This document shows positions 1-9,174 of a DNA stretch of 64,000 nt, piece after piece. How positions within the stretch are numbered: the first letter of the stretch is position 1; every line of letters begins with the position of its first letter. Below the pieces are notes generated by a model that saw only the letters and a program-made list of their open reading frames with translations, ran no database searches and was not told where the DNA came from. The translations under genes and the position numbers were made by a program. The stretch is from NCBI RefSeq assembly GCF_029964055.1, contig NZ_CP124836.1, positions 1,054,001 through 1,118,000 of the forward strand. The letters run 5' to 3'. The DNA comes from Arthrobacter sp. EM1 (GTDB lineage Bacteria; Actinomycetota; Actinomycetes; Actinomycetales; Micrococcaceae).

Positions 1-435
1 TGGCCCGAGGTTGAGGCGCTGCTGATCGTGCCGATCAGTGCGCACGCGCTCTTCGCCAAACCACTGGTGGTCTCGCCCCGGTCCCGGCTCGCCGTCGAAA
101 TCCTGAACCGGACCGGAGCCCAGGGGGTGCTGTGGTGTGACGGGCGGCGCTCGGTGGACCTCCCGCCCGGAGCGCGTGTGGAAGTGACCCGCTCCGCCAC
201 CCCCGTCCGCCTCGCCCGAACGCACCAGACGCCGTTCTCCGGCCGCCTGGTCCGCAAGTTTGAACTGCCCATCCAAGGCTGGCGCGGTCCGATGCCCGCA
301 GCCTCCGCGATCAACACCGGGCCGGTGCCGGTGATCCGCACGCCCCGGCCGATGCCCCCGCTGCCGACTCCGCCGCAGGCTGGGCCACCGCACGCGGGCC
401 CGGGCGAGACTCCTGATCCATCGACTGCGAAGTGA
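1..435 (+). CDS. nadK: NAD kinase, C-terminal part (5' truncated by the window edge)
   Basis: This is the last 144 codons of an ATP-dependent NAD kinase, the cytosolic enzyme that makes NADP+ from NAD+. The frame is open from base 1. The first residues, reading WPEVEALLIVPISAHALFAK, match the conserved C-terminal NAD kinase segment. A proline-rich tail of about 40 residues follows and is not part of the fold. recN starts 3 nt after the stop, the same nadK-recN order as in mycobacteria. The N-terminal GGDG motif lies outside the window, so activity cannot be judged here. Confidence 0.9.
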   Translation, partial: WPEVEALLIVPISAHALFAKPLVVSPRSRLAVEILNRTGAQGVLWCDGRRSVDLPPGARVEVTRSATPVRLARTHQTPFSGRLVRKFELPIQGWRGPMPAASAINTGPVPVIRTPRPMPPLPTPPQAGPPHAGPGETPDPSTAK

Positions 436-438
436 ACC

Positions 439-2178
439 ATGCTTGAAGAACTGAGAATCCGCGACCTCGGCGTTATTACCGACGCCACGCTTCCCCTCGG
501 CCCGGGCCTGAGCGTCGTGACCGGAGAGACCGGCGCCGGTAAGACCATGGTGGTCACCGCCGTCGGGCTGCTGCTCGGCGCACGCTCCGACGCCGGGGCC
601 GTGCGCAGCGGCGCGAAGAGCGCCTCAGCGGAGGCAACTGTGACGCTCGACGCCGGCCACCCAGCCGTGGCGCGCGCCCGCGAGGCCGGGGCAGAGATTG
701 GGGAGTTCGACGGCGGTGCGGAGTTGCTGCTCGCCCGCACTGTGGGTGCAGACGGCCGCAGCCGAGCCTATCTGGGCGGCCGCGCCGCGCCCGTAGGGGT
801 GCTCGGCGAAATAGGCGAAACCCTTGTGGTGGTCCACGGACAGTCCGGGCAGATCCGGCTCAAAAGCCCCGTCGCGCAACGCGAAGCCCTCGACAAGTTC
901 GCGGGGGAGGGCCTGACCGCGGCGCGCAGCAGCTACCAGGAGCTCTACGCCCGGTGGAAGTCCAGCCAAGCCGAATTGGCGGAGCTCCGCAGCGCCGCCC
1001 GGGAACGGCTCCGGGAGGCCGAATCCCTGGAAGCTGCGCTGGCCGAGATCGATGCTGTCGACCCGCAGCCCGGCGAAGACGAATCGCTTAAGGCCGAGGC
1101 CGTCAAACTCGCCAACGTCGAGGAACTCCGGATCGCTGCCACCACCGCACATCAGGCGCTCATCGCCGAGGACTTCGGCGAGGGCAACGATGCTACGGCC
1201 CTGGTGGATTCCGCCAAGCGCACCCTCGAGCATGTCGCCGAACATGACGGTGAACTCGGCTCCGCGGCTGCCCGCCTGGCCGAGGTCGGCTTCCTGCTGA
1301 ACGATATCGCCACCGAACTCGCCAGCTACCAGGCCACCCTGGACACCGAGGGCCCGGAACGGCTTGCCGAGATTGAGGACCGCAGGGCGGCCCTGGCGAC
1401 GCTGGTGCGCAAGTACGCCCCGAGCATCGATGAAGTACTGGTGTGGGCTGAAGAATCCCGGAAACGGTTCCTGGAACTGCAGGACGACTCCCTCCGGATC
1501 GAGGCGCTGGAGGCCGAGGTGGTTCGCGCAGGCACCGAACTGGCCAAGCAGGCCGCCGGACTCAGCAAGCTGCGCAAAAAGGCCGCCAAAGACCTCTCCG
1601 TTCGGGTCAGCGCCGAGCTTAAGGCCCTGGCGATGGCGGATGCCACCCTGGTGATCAACGTCGAATCCGCCGGGCAGCCCGGACCGTTCGGAGCGGATGA
1701 GATCTCCTTCCTGCTCCAGCCCCACTCCGGCGCCCCCGCGCGCCCGCTGGGCAAGGGCGCATCCGGCGGTGAACTGTCCCGCGTGATGCTCGCCATCGAA
1801 GTGGTGCTGGCCGCCGTCGACCCGGTCCCCACCTTCGTTTTCGACGAGGTCGACGCCGGCGTGGGCGGCCGCGCCGCCGTCGAGATCGGCCGCCGGCTGG
1901 CGATGCTCGCCCGGCACGTCCAGGTCCTTGTTGTGACCCACCTGCCCCAAGTGGCGGCCTTCGCCGATCAGCACATCCGGGTCACCAAGACCTCAGTGCG
2001 CGGCGCCGACGGTTCCACGGCGGCCGGTTTCACCTCCAGTGACGTCCAACTACTCGGCGAAGCGGAGCGCGTCCGCGAACTCGCCCGGATGCTCGCCGGG
2101 CAGGAGGATTCCGAATCCGCGCAGGCCCACGCCCAGGAGTTGCTGGACGATGCCCGGCTCCTGCCGCAGCAAGCCTGA
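439..2178 (+). CDS. recN: DNA repair protein RecN
   Basis: RecN is an SMC-like ATPase acting in recombinational double-strand break repair. The 579-residue length is normal for the family. The Walker A motif GETGAGKT is at residues 29-36. A central coiled-coil region rich in Ala, Glu and Arg spans roughly residues 150-370. The ABC signature KGASGGELSR is near residue 440, followed by Walker B VFDEVDAGVGG and the HLPQVAAFAD segment. The ATG lies 3 nt after the nadK stop, so the two genes are probably co-transcribed and translationally coupled. Confidence 0.97.
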   Translation: MLEELRIRDLGVITDATLPLGPGLSVVTGETGAGKTMVVTAVGLLLGARSDAGAVRSGAKSASAEATVTLDAGHPAVARAREAGAEIGEFDGGAELLLARTVGADGRSRAYLGGRAAPVGVLGEIGETLVVVHGQSGQIRLKSPVAQREALDKFAGEGLTAARSSYQELYARWKSSQAELAELRSAARERLREAESLEAALAEIDAVDPQPGEDESLKAEAVKLANVEELRIAATTAHQALIAEDFGEGNDATALVDSAKRTLEHVAEHDGELGSAAARLAEVGFLLNDIATELASYQATLDTEGPERLAEIEDRRAALATLVRKYAPSIDEVLVWAEESRKRFLELQDDSLRIEALEAEVVRAGTELAKQAAGLSKLRKKAAKDLSVRVSAELKALAMADATLVINVESAGQPGPFGADEISFLLQPHSGAPARPLGKGASGGELSRVMLAIEVVLAAVDPVPTFVFDEVDAGVGGRAAVEIGRRLAMLARHVQVLVVTHLPQVAAFADQHIRVTKTSVRGADGSTAAGFTSSDVQLLGEAERVRELARMLAGQEDSESAQAHAQELLDDARLLPQQA

Positions 2179-2256
2179 GCGCCCCGTGCGGCGGCGCGTA
2201 TACGGGATGACCAGCACGGCGGAATCCCGCGGACAGGACCTCGGAAGGCCGAATTG

Positions 2257-4035
2257 ATGATAGGCTCGAACTCCGTGGTGCAGCGATCAAATTCCCGTGT
2301 AAATTCCCGGTTCCCGGGCTCGTCCAAGACGACCAAACACATCTTCGTAACCGGTGGTGTGGCGTCCTCGCTCGGTAAGGGACTGACGGCTTCGAGCCTC
2401 GGTCACCTCCTGCGGGCACGCGGCTTGTCTGTAACTATGCAAAAGCTCGATCCCTATCTGAACGTGGATCCGGGCACGATGAACCCCTTCCAGCATGGCG
2501 AAGTCTTCGTCACCGACGACGGCGCCGAAACGGACCTCGACATCGGCCACTACGAGCGCTTCCTCGATGAGAACCTCGAAGGCTCGGCCAACGTCACAAC
2601 CGGGCAGGTCTACTCCACGGTCATCGCCAAGGAGCGCCGCGGCGAGTACCTCGGCGACACCGTCCAGGTTATTCCGCACATTACCGATGAAATCAAGCGG
2701 CGCATGCGGCTTCCGGCCGAGGGCAAGCACGCCCCCGACGTGATCATCACCGAAATCGGCGGCACCGTGGGCGACATCGAGTCGCAGCCGTTCCTTGAAT
2801 CCGCCCGTCAGGTCCGCCAGGACATCGGCCGCGGAAATGTGTTTTTCCTGCATGTCTCCCTCGTGCCCTACATTGGACCGTCGCAGGAACTGAAGACCAA
2901 GCCGACGCAGCACTCAGTTGCCGCATTGCGCTCCATCGGCATCCAGCCGGAGGCGATTGTGGTCCGGTCGGACCGCGAAGTCCCGCAGGCCATGCGCGAC
3001 AAGATCGGCCGCATGTGCGACGTCGACCTTGACGCCGTCATCGGCTGCCCCGATGCTCCGAGCATTTACGACATCCCGAAGACCCTGCACTCCCAGGGCC
3101 TGGATTCCTACATCGTCCGCGCCCTCGACCTGCCGTTTAAGGACGTTGACTGGACCAGCTGGGATAAACTCCTGGACGCGGTTCACAACCCCAAGCACGA
3201 GGTTGAGGTCGCCCTGGTCGGAAAGTACATCGACCTGCCGGACGCCTACCTGTCCGTCACCGAGGCGTTGCGTGCCGGCGGTTTCGCCAACGACACCAAG
3301 GTCAAGATCCGCTGGGTCCCCTCGGACGAATGCGAAACCCATGAAGGTGCGGTCACGTCCCTGGCCGGGGTCGACGCGATCTGTGTCCCAGGCGGCTTCG
3401 GCATCCGGGGCCTCGAAGGCAAGCTCGGCGCGCTGAAGTACGCCCGCGAGAGCAAGCTCCCCGTGCTGGGACTCTGCCTGGGCCTGCAGTGCATGGTGAT
3501 CGAATACGCCCGCAACGTGGTGGGCCTCGAGGGCGCTTCCTCGTCCGAGTTCGAGCCGGATTCAAAGTACCCGGTGATCGCCACGATGGAAGAGCAGCTG
3601 GACATCGTCGACGGCAAGGGCGACCTGGGCGGCACCATGCGCCTGGGCCTGTACGAGGCCAAACTGGACGAGGGGTCCGTGGTCGCCGAGACCTACGGCA
3701 CCACCACGGTTAGTGAACGGCACCGCCACCGCTACGAGGTCAACAACAAATACCGTGAGCAGATCGCGGCCAAGGGGCTGGTGTTCTCCGGAACGTCACC
3801 CGACGGCAAGCTGGTGGAGTACGTCGAGCTGCCCCGCGAAGTCCACCCGTACTACGTTGCCACGCAGGCGCACCCGGAACTGAGCTCACGCCCAACCCGG
3901 CCGCACGCGCTGTTCTCGGGACTTGTGAAGGCTGCCCTGGAACACCAGAAGGGCGCCGGACCGGCGGAGGTATCAGCAGGGACTGCTGTGAAGGCTCCGG
4001 CGGCAGCTAAAGCAGCCCCGGCAGCGTCGAAGTAA
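2257..4035 (+). CDS. pyrG: CTP synthase
   Basis: This enzyme makes CTP from UTP, ATP and glutamine. The synthase domain opens with [10 protein letters not shown] at residues 33-42. The C-terminal glutaminase domain carries the nucleophile Cys407 in GLCLGLQ and the catalytic HPE in [12 protein letters not shown] 2257 was chosen because GGAAGG at 2243-2248 sits 8 nt upstream. A TTG at 2254 and GTGs at 2275 and 2278 are alternatives, since the first 27 residues are not part of the fold. The last 25 or so residues are an Ala/Lys-rich tail. It is flanked by recN and a Nudix gene, as in mycobacteria. Confidence 0.95.
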   Translation: MIGSNSVVQRSNSRVNSRFPGSSKTTKHIFVTGGVASSLGKGLTASSLGHLLRARGLSVTMQKLDPYLNVDPGTMNPFQHGEVFVTDDGAETDLDIGHYERFLDENLEGSANVTTGQVYSTVIAKERRGEYLGDTVQVIPHITDEIKRRMRLPAEGKHAPDVIITEIGGTVGDIESQPFLESARQVRQDIGRGNVFFLHVSLVPYIGPSQELKTKPTQHSVAALRSIGIQPEAIVVRSDREVPQAMRDKIGRMCDVDLDAVIGCPDAPSIYDIPKTLHSQGLDSYIVRALDLPFKDVDWTSWDKLLDAVHNPKHEVEVALVGKYIDLPDAYLSVTEALRAGGFANDTKVKIRWVPSDECETHEGAVTSLAGVDAICVPGGFGIRGLEGKLGALKYARESKLPVLGLCLGLQCMVIEYARNVVGLEGASSSEFEPDSKYPVIATMEEQLDIVDGKGDLGGTMRLGLYEAKLDEGSVVAETYGTTTVSERHRHRYEVNNKYREQIAAKGLVFSGTSPDGKLVEYVELPREVHPYYVATQAHPELSSRPTRPHALFSGLVKAALEHQKGAGPAEVSAGTAVKAPAAAKAAPAASK

Positions 4036-4062
4036 CCACCAACTAAATCAAAGGACGGCGCG

Positions 4063-4725
4063 ATGCCCGGTAAGCCTGAAACCCCCCATGCTGCACGGCA
4101 GGTTTCGGATGAGCCGAGCCCGCGCCGTCTTTTGTCTTCCAGTACGGTCTATCAAGGCCGGATCTGGGACGTTGTCAGTGACAGTTTCCAGCTCAACGAC
4201 GACGGCGATCCGCTGGTCCGCGACTACATCGACCACCCCGGGGCGGTGGCGGTCCTGCCGATGAACGACGCCGGGGAAGTGCTGTTGATCAAGCAGTACC
4301 GGCACCCCGTCGGGATGGATCTGTGGGAAATCCCTGCCGGGCTCCTTGATGTTGAAGGCGAGGACTTCCTGGCCGGGGCGGCCAGGGAACTCGCCGAGGA
4401 GGCCGACCTCGTCGCCGGGCAGTGGTATGTGCTGGCGGACTTCTTCAATTCCCCCGGCTCCTCCAGCGAAGCCATCCGCATCTACCTCGCCCGGGACCTG
4501 AGCGATGTGCCCGGGCACGAACTTCACGTCCGCACCGACGAGGAAGCAGAAATCGAACTCCACTGGATTTCCCTGGACGACGCCGTCCAGGCGGTGTTGG
4601 AGGGGCGCCTGCACAACCCGTCCGCCGTCGTCGGACTCCTCGCCGCCGCAGCCGCGCGGGCCGGCAACTTCACGGGCCTTCGCCCGGGCAACGCGCCGTG
4701 GCCGGCGCACCCCAGCCAGCGCTGA
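4063..4725 (+). CDS. Nudix hydrolase, probable ADP-ribose pyrophosphatase
   Basis: The protein has 220 residues. The Nudix box runs from [10 protein letters not shown] through [10 protein letters not shown]. It carries the metal-binding REL-x-EE core, but Ala replaces the usual Gly near the end of the box. The preceding [18 protein letters not shown] is typical of ADP-ribose pyrophosphatases, which cleave ADP-ribose to AMP and ribose 5-phosphate. A Shine-Dalgarno-like AAAGGA lies before the ATG. The gene sits between pyrG and xerD, the place of an equivalent gene in mycobacteria. Substrate assignment is by family resemblance only. Confidence 0.88.
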   Translation: MPGKPETPHAARQVSDEPSPRRLLSSSTVYQGRIWDVVSDSFQLNDDGDPLVRDYIDHPGAVAVLPMNDAGEVLLIKQYRHPVGMDLWEIPAGLLDVEGEDFLAGAARELAEEADLVAGQWYVLADFFNSPGSSSEAIRIYLARDLSDVPGHELHVRTDEEAEIELHWISLDDAVQAVLEGRLHNPSAVVGLLAAAAARAGNFTGLRPGNAPWPAHPSQR

Positions 4726-4727
4726 CG

Positions 4728-5807
4728 ATGGAACCGCTCACTGCCGAGCCGCCGGCTCCGGCGCACCTTCCGGCTCCGGTGCACCGTACGGCTCCGGTGC
4801 CCTCGGTCGCAGCAGCGCCCGCCCCCGTCCCGGCACAGCCCCCGGTGCGGCCGCCGACGGCAATCGACCGCGCCATCACGGATTACCTCCAGCACATGGG
4901 CGTGGAACGGGGGCTCGCGGCCAACACCCTTTCCGCCTATCGGCGCGACCTGGCCCGCTATGCCAGGCACCTCTGCCGTTCGGGCCGCCAACGTCCGGAC
5001 GAGGTCACCCGGCAGGACGTCACCGGCTTCGTCCAGGCGCTCTCCGACGGCTCCGACGGCGGCTCTGCCCTGGGTATCCGGTCGGCGGCCCGAACGGTGG
5101 TGGCGGTCCGCGGACTCCATAAGTTCTGGGCCCTTGAGGGCGTCACTCCCACCGACCCGGCCAGCGATGTCCACCCGCCCATGCCTGGCAAACGGCTGCC
5201 CAAGGCCATCAGTGTCGACGAAGTCACCAGGATCCTGGAAGCGGTCGGCACCGACACCGCTACCGGCCTGCGGGACCGGGCGCTGCTGGAGTTCCTCTAT
5301 TCCACCGGCGCCCGGATCAGCGAAGCGGTGGGCCTCGACGTCGACGATATTTCGCTGCACACAGCAGGGCGGAACGAACAGGACGACGCCGGGCCCGCGA
5401 TTGTCAGGCTGTTCGGCAAGGGGTCAAAAGAACGGCTCGTCCCGCTGGGTTCGTTCGGCGCACGCGCACTCGACGCCTACCTGGTCCGAGGCCGTCCGCT
5501 GCTCTCGGCCAAGGGCAAGGGCACCCCGGCACTGTTCCTGAACGCCCGCGGCGGACGCATCAGCCGGCAGAGCGCCTGGACCATCCTCAAGACCGCGGCT
5601 GAGAAAGCCCACATCACCAAGGCCGTTTCGCCGCACACCCTTCGGCACTCGTTCGCCACGCACCTGCTCGAGGGCGGCGCCGACGTACGTGTGGTGCAGG
5701 AACTGCTGGGCCACGCATCCGTGACCACCACGCAGGTTTACACGCTGGTCACGGCGGACACCCTTCGGGAGATCTACGCCGCCGCGCACCCCCGGGCACT
5801 GGGCTAG
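4728..5807 (+). CDS. xerD: Tyrosine recombinase XerD
   Basis: XerD acts at dif to resolve chromosome dimers. All catalytic residues are visible: Arg in STGARISE, Lys in [13 protein letters not shown], the GH of [11 protein letters not shown], and the nucleophile in VYT. ATG 4728 lies 2 nt after the Nudix stop and gives 359 residues, about 50 longer than usual. The extra length is an Ala/Pro-rich N-terminal stretch (residues 1-45) of low complexity, so a later start is possible. The frame is open further upstream, but that is a shadow of the Nudix gene. Confidence 0.93.
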   Translation: MEPLTAEPPAPAHLPAPVHRTAPVPSVAAAPAPVPAQPPVRPPTAIDRAITDYLQHMGVERGLAANTLSAYRRDLARYARHLCRSGRQRPDEVTRQDVTGFVQALSDGSDGGSALGIRSAARTVVAVRGLHKFWALEGVTPTDPASDVHPPMPGKRLPKAISVDEVTRILEAVGTDTATGLRDRALLEFLYSTGARISEAVGLDVDDISLHTAGRNEQDDAGPAIVRLFGKGSKERLVPLGSFGARALDAYLVRGRPLLSAKGKGTPALFLNARGGRISRQSAWTILKTAAEKAHITKAVSPHTLRHSFATHLLEGGADVRVVQELLGHASVTTTQVYTLVTADTLREIYAAAHPRALG

Positions 5808-5826
5808 AAGGATTTTTCCGGACGGC

Positions 5827-5877
5827 TGTAAGGATTGCCGGCTATCCGGAAACATGGAGTACACCTGAGGGATTTCG
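5827..5877 (+). promoter_or_regulatory. Shared upstream block A, before the first ECF sigma gene
   Basis: TGTAAGG at 5827-5833, a 12-nt spacer, CCGGAAACA at 5846-5854, then GGGATTTCG at 5869-5877, 25 nt before the sigma gene start. The first two boxes recur at identical spacing at 7399-7426 before the second sigma gene. The arrangement is promoter-like and suggests that one sigma factor reads both. Which boxes are the -35 and -10 elements is not known. Confidence 0.55.
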
Positions 5878-5902
5878 GGTATCGGGGTAGCGGGGCGGTC
5901 CC

Positions 5903-6439
5903 ATGCTGTTGGAACGCGAAACGGAGTTTGAAGCCCTTTATCGGGCTCACTATCGGCGCGTCTACCAGTACGTCCTCCGCCGGATCGGCGATCCGGAGAC
6001 CGCACAGGAACTCACCGGCGACGTCTTTCGGATCGCGTGGCGGAAGTTCGCCGCGCAGGAGGACGCCGGCTTGCCGTGGCTCTGCGCGGTGGCTCGAAAC
6101 GTCCTGGGCAACGAATACCGGGGCCGCAAGCGTCGGCGGGAACTTTTGTTGAAACTGAAGGATTTTTCGTCGCGGCGCCCCGAGCCGGGAGGAACGGGCA
6201 GCGGAGGATTCGGCGAAACGGGGGAGCCGACGTCAGAGCCGGTGATCGCCGCTCTTGGCCGGATCGCGGCGAGACACCGTGAGGTCCTGATCCTCGTCTA
6301 CTGGGACAACTTCACCACAGCGGAGCTCGCACAGTGCCTGGGCTGCTCGGAAGGGGCCGCCAGTGTGCGCGTGCACCGGGCGAAAAAGGCGTTTGCGGCG
6401 ACCCTGTCACCGCACCTCGATGAGAGCGCAGGAACCTAA
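5903..6439 (+). CDS. ECF-type RNA polymerase sigma factor
   Basis: The protein has 178 residues in the two-domain layout of extracytoplasmic-function sigma factors. Region 2 (residues 5-65) includes YRAHYRRVYQYVLRR and GDPETAQELTGDVFRIAW. A Gly/Pro-rich linker (about residues 88-110) leads to region 4 (residues 115-170) with REVLILVYWDNFTTAELA and the recognition helix GCSEGAASVRVHRAKKAF. It is followed after 1 nt by a single-pass membrane protein gene, so the two are probably translationally coupled, as sigma/anti-sigma pairs often are. The partner lacks a recognisable anti-sigma zinc-finger motif. The regulon and signal are unknown. Confidence 0.9.
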   Translation: MLLERETEFEALYRAHYRRVYQYVLRRIGDPETAQELTGDVFRIAWRKFAAQEDAGLPWLCAVARNVLGNEYRGRKRRRELLLKLKDFSSRRPEPGGTGSGGFGETGEPTSEPVIAALGRIAARHREVLILVYWDNFTTAELAQCLGCSEGAASVRVHRAKKAFAATLSPHLDESAGT

Positions 6440-6440
6440 C

Positions 6441-7367
6441 ATGGACCGGATCGACAGACTCTTAAGAGGCGCCAACCCGGTGCCGGATGATTCGAAACCT
6501 CCGATCGATCCCGCGTGGCAACTACGGTTGTTGCTGTTGCCCGGCCCGGACGAAAGCCACCGGTCCGCGGATACCCGTCCAGAGGCGGGCCGACGCCGTC
6601 TTCTGCCGGCCGTCGTAGCCATCGCGGCAATGCTGGGGCTGGCCGTCGTGGCCGCCTTTGCCGTGACGTCCTGGCCGCACCCGGCGCGGCCGGTATCAGG
6701 TCAGTCGAGCACTGCCACGTGGACGCCGGACGGCTGGCGTCTCACCGGCTACCCGGCGTCCCCGGACGCGGGAAGCGAAACATATGTGCGACTGACGATT
6801 CCGCCGGACTGGGGGTTCGGCTGGACCGCCGGAGACCCGGATTATCCGGCTAATGGCGGCTACCTCTTTGCCCCGGTGCCGGGCGCAGCGGACGGGCCGG
6901 ACTTCACCCGCGCAGCCGTTATGATCTACTACGGCCCGATGGGACCGCGCTATGATCCGGGTGCCTGCGGCGGGCCGCAGGAGTCCTATGCGGAACTGGA
7001 CAGTTCCCCGGTGGACATCCCCTACGACCCCGCAGCCACGGGCACCGTACCGCCACGGTTTGTCTATCGTGTCAAGAGCGCGGGCAACAGCTTCGTGGCC
7101 TCCTTTGGCATTACCACCCGACCCGCCGGGGCCAGCATCGACTCCTGCAGCCAGTTCTTCCAGATTCGGGCAGCCCGGCCGGGCTACTACTTCGCATTCT
7201 CCAGCTATGCCGTGTTTTCCGGTGCAAATCCGGGCTGGGTCACGGATGCCTCCGGCCCGGCGTCCCGTGAGTTTGGCTCGCTGGAGGATGCCCGTGCGTT
7301 TCTGGCGACGTCCACGTACCAGGACATCAAGCGAATGTTCAGCTCGATCACTGTCACTGCACCGTAG
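6441..7367 (+). CDS. Single-pass membrane protein paired with an ECF sigma factor (family member 1)
   Basis: The product has 308 residues and a function I do not recognise. A short cytoplasmic part (residues 1-53, with LLRGANPVPDD) precedes one membrane helix at about 54-76, and a 230-residue outer domain follows. That domain shares GWT, DYP, an IYYGP strand, CG, ELD, a second Cys and a C-terminal LEDARAFLAT...IKRMFSSI helix with the products at 8079 and 9735. ATG 6441 was chosen because it lies 1 nt after the sigma stop. By position it could be a regulator (anti-sigma) or a sensor for the sigma factor. No HxxxCxxC zinc motif is visible. Confidence 0.8.
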   Translation: MDRIDRLLRGANPVPDDSKPPIDPAWQLRLLLLPGPDESHRSADTRPEAGRRRLLPAVVAIAAMLGLAVVAAFAVTSWPHPARPVSGQSSTATWTPDGWRLTGYPASPDAGSETYVRLTIPPDWGFGWTAGDPDYPANGGYLFAPVPGAADGPDFTRAAVMIYYGPMGPRYDPGACGGPQESYAELDSSPVDIPYDPAATGTVPPRFVYRVKSAGNSFVASFGITTRPAGASIDSCSQFFQIRAARPGYYFAFSSYAVFSGANPGWVTDASGPASREFGSLEDARAFLATSTYQDIKRMFSSITVTAP

Positions 7368-7372
7368 TCCAG

Positions 7373-7396
7373 GCGGGCGGAATGATTTCCGCCCGC
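7373..7396 (+). terminator. Hairpin after the first sigma/membrane-protein pair
   Basis: A perfect 10-bp stem, GCGGGCGGAA with TTCCGCCCGC, and a TGAT loop lie 5 nt after the stop codon at 7367. There is no T-tract, so it is either a weak intrinsic terminator or an mRNA 3' stabiliser. Block B of the second pair begins 3 nt after the stem. Confidence 0.55.
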
Positions 7397-7398
7397 TG

Positions 7399-7444
7399 TG
7401 TAAGGTCCGGGGATGAGCCGGAAACAAGTGGGGTAGAGGGGATT
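7399..7444 (+). promoter_or_regulatory. Shared upstream block B, before the second ECF-like sigma gene
   Basis: TGTAAGG at 7399-7405, a 12-nt spacer, CCGGAAACA at 7418-7426 and GGGATT at 7439-7444 repeat block A, with a 2-nt shorter distance to the last box. The rest of the gap to the gene (7445-7608) has no open frame I can support. It holds two near-copies of GGGCCGGCAG followed by A(A)TCCA, near 7465 and 7491, and further GCCGGCAGC repeats, so a long structured leader is likely. Confidence 0.55.
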
Positions 7445-7608
7445 CTCGAGTCGAGGCATAAAACGGGCCGGCAGATCCATGTTGCTGCTGCGGGCCGGCA
7501 GAATCCAACGTCCGGGATCCGGCCGGCAGCCGGCAGCAGAGGACTAATTGACGTGACTACCCGACGATTCTTGTAGATCGGGTCCCAGCCGTGAACGGAG
7601 AACAGGTC

Positions 7609-8082
7609 ATGACCGCACAGCTCGCAGGACTGAGCGATGATCCGGCCGAAGACTTCCGCCGCATCGTAGCCGCGCTCACCCGACGCACTGGCGACCCTGA
7701 CTACGCGGTGACGCTCACTGCTGACGTCTTTCGGACAGCCTGGGCCGAGGATCGAACTGGCACGACGGTGGGCTACTGTTCACTGCTTTCCCTTGCGTTG
7801 CGCGCCGCCGCAGCAGCAGTCCGGGACGCCGACGCAGCCGCTGCCCGCCAGCCCTCCGACGCCGGCGCGATCGCTTCGCTGAGAGTGCGGGACCGCGAAG
7901 TCCTGCGCATGGTCTACTGGGACGAACTCAGCATGGCGGAGTTGGCTGAATTCCTCGGTTGCTCGATGGCCCAGGCCGGTATCCGGCTCGACCGGGCCTA
8001 CCGCAGGGCCGAAAGGCGGCTGCAACGGCGTGAGAACCGGCGAGCTCAGACATCCCGGAGACGGAACGGGGTGCCGCTGTGA
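7609..8082 (+). CDS. Divergent ECF-like sigma factor
   Basis: The 157-residue product is related to the sigma factor at 5903. Both have GDP...LT.DVFR.AW in region 2 and a near-identical region 4 start (REVLRMVYWDELSMAELA, then LGCSMAQAGIRLDRA). Here the first region 2 helix is replaced by DFRRIVAALTRR without the usual aromatic residues, and the middle is Ala-rich. DNA opening may therefore be weakened. ATG 7609 has GGAG at 7597-7600 with 8 nt spacing; GTG 7591 is the alternative. Its stop overlaps the next gene by 4 nt (GTGA), which implies coupled translation. Confidence 0.78.
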   Translation: MTAQLAGLSDDPAEDFRRIVAALTRRTGDPDYAVTLTADVFRTAWAEDRTGTTVGYCSLLSLALRAAAAAVRDADAAAARQPSDAGAIASLRVRDREVLRMVYWDELSMAELAEFLGCSMAQAGIRLDRAYRRAERRLQRRENRRAQTSRRRNGVPL

Positions 8083-9086
8083 ACCGGATCGAACAGCGGC
8101 TCCACGATGCAGCACCGGCGGTTGGGGCGACGCAGCAGACTAACCCGGAGGCGGAGATCGCGCAACTGCTAACGGCAGCCCCGAACCACGAGCAACTGCT
8201 GCCGGGCCGGGCGGATGATGCGGGGAAGATCCGATTCCGGGCCGGGATAAATGCTTTGGACGACGCAAGCCGGCGGCCGGCATGGCTCGGATTCATCCTC
8301 GCGCTCCTGGTCGCGGGCACCTGGCTGCTAACCCCGGGCCGTGCCCCGGAAAATTCGGCTGCGCCGGTGGCTGGTGCGGCGGCGGCCAAGGCAGGCGCGC
8401 GGGAGGAAGCACCAGGCGGGTCCTCAGCGGCGCCCGCTTTGTGGTGGCACGCCAGGCTGACCCGGCCATGGTCGGCAGTGGACTTGGGCTTCGCCGCAAC
8501 TGTGGAGCTGCCGTTCGGCTGGACAGCCGTCCCGCAAAACGCCTCTGCTGAATATCCGGGACTGCACGCTGACATCTTCGACCAGGACCTGCTCCCGGTG
8601 GCCATGCTCTACTTCGGACCGGCCCCCGCCACCGACGCCGGCTTCCAGCGCTGTGGACTGGCTTCCCGAAGCGGGGAGGATCTCGACCGACGCAGCATCG
8701 TCACCGGTGCGGAGACCCTGGACCCGGCACTCGCGGCAGCCTTCTCATTTACCGTCGCGGCCGGTCCGGAACCCCGGAGCACCTTTGGCCTGGTGCGGGC
8801 CACGGCGGGAGACACACCGTGTGTTCCGGACCCGCTCGCCGCCCCGGCTGGCGGACTCCTCCTTCGCTTCGGGGACGAGCTGCTGCTGCCCGGCGCCGCC
8901 GGCGGTCCCGGCCCCAGAAGCGGCTATGCCAGGATGTTCGCTGCCAGGGACGACGCCCGCCGGTACCTCAAATCGGTCGAATACGCCACGCTCCGCCGGA
9001 TGGTTACGTCGCTGCGATTTACCCTGCCGGCTGACACCTCGGAAATCTGGACGTTGGGTTCGTCCCGGTCCGCGCGGCTCGGGTAG
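8079..9086 (+). CDS. Single-pass membrane protein paired with a sigma-like gene (family member 2)
   Basis: The 335-residue product is a paralogue of the one at 6441. Its N-terminus (MNRIEQRLHDAAPAV) parallels MDRIDRLLRGANPV of member 1. One membrane helix lies at about residues 68-84. The outer domain keeps FGWTAV, EYPG, the AMLYFGP strand, CG, DLD, a second Cys and the C-terminal DDARRYLKS...LRRMVTSL helix. The GTG start lies inside the sigma stop (GTGA overlap), the same pairing as at 5903/6441. Function is not known; a role in controlling or sensing for the sigma factor is an inference from position. Confidence 0.78.
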   Translation: MNRIEQRLHDAAPAVGATQQTNPEAEIAQLLTAAPNHEQLLPGRADDAGKIRFRAGINALDDASRRPAWLGFILALLVAGTWLLTPGRAPENSAAPVAGAAAAKAGAREEAPGGSSAAPALWWHARLTRPWSAVDLGFAATVELPFGWTAVPQNASAEYPGLHADIFDQDLLPVAMLYFGPAPATDAGFQRCGLASRSGEDLDRRSIVTGAETLDPALAAAFSFTVAAGPEPRSTFGLVRATAGDTPCVPDPLAAPAGGLLLRFGDELLLPGAAGGPGPRSGYARMFAARDDARRYLKSVEYATLRRMVTSLRFTLPADTSEIWTLGSSRSARLG

Positions 9087-9174
9087 CCCGCCGGCCGGGA
9101 CTGTTGACTGGCCCAGGGGACCCGGCAGCGGGTCCCGACGTCGTGGCAGGCTCGGCGCGGCTACCCTTGGACCT

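Noticed and set aside
625..1974. Long open frame antisense to recN
   Set aside because: High-GC codon bias keeps antisense frames open; the sense strand encodes clear RecN motifs, and the antisense product has no recognisable domain.
7465..7545. GGGCCGGCAG direct repeats as an insertion-sequence border
   Set aside because: Short, imperfect and without transposase or target duplication; likely leader RNA structure.
9104..9132. TTGACT before the Nudix gene as a promoter
   Set aside because: No -10 hexamer at 15-19 nt; the TACCCT nearer the start is too far away to pair with it.
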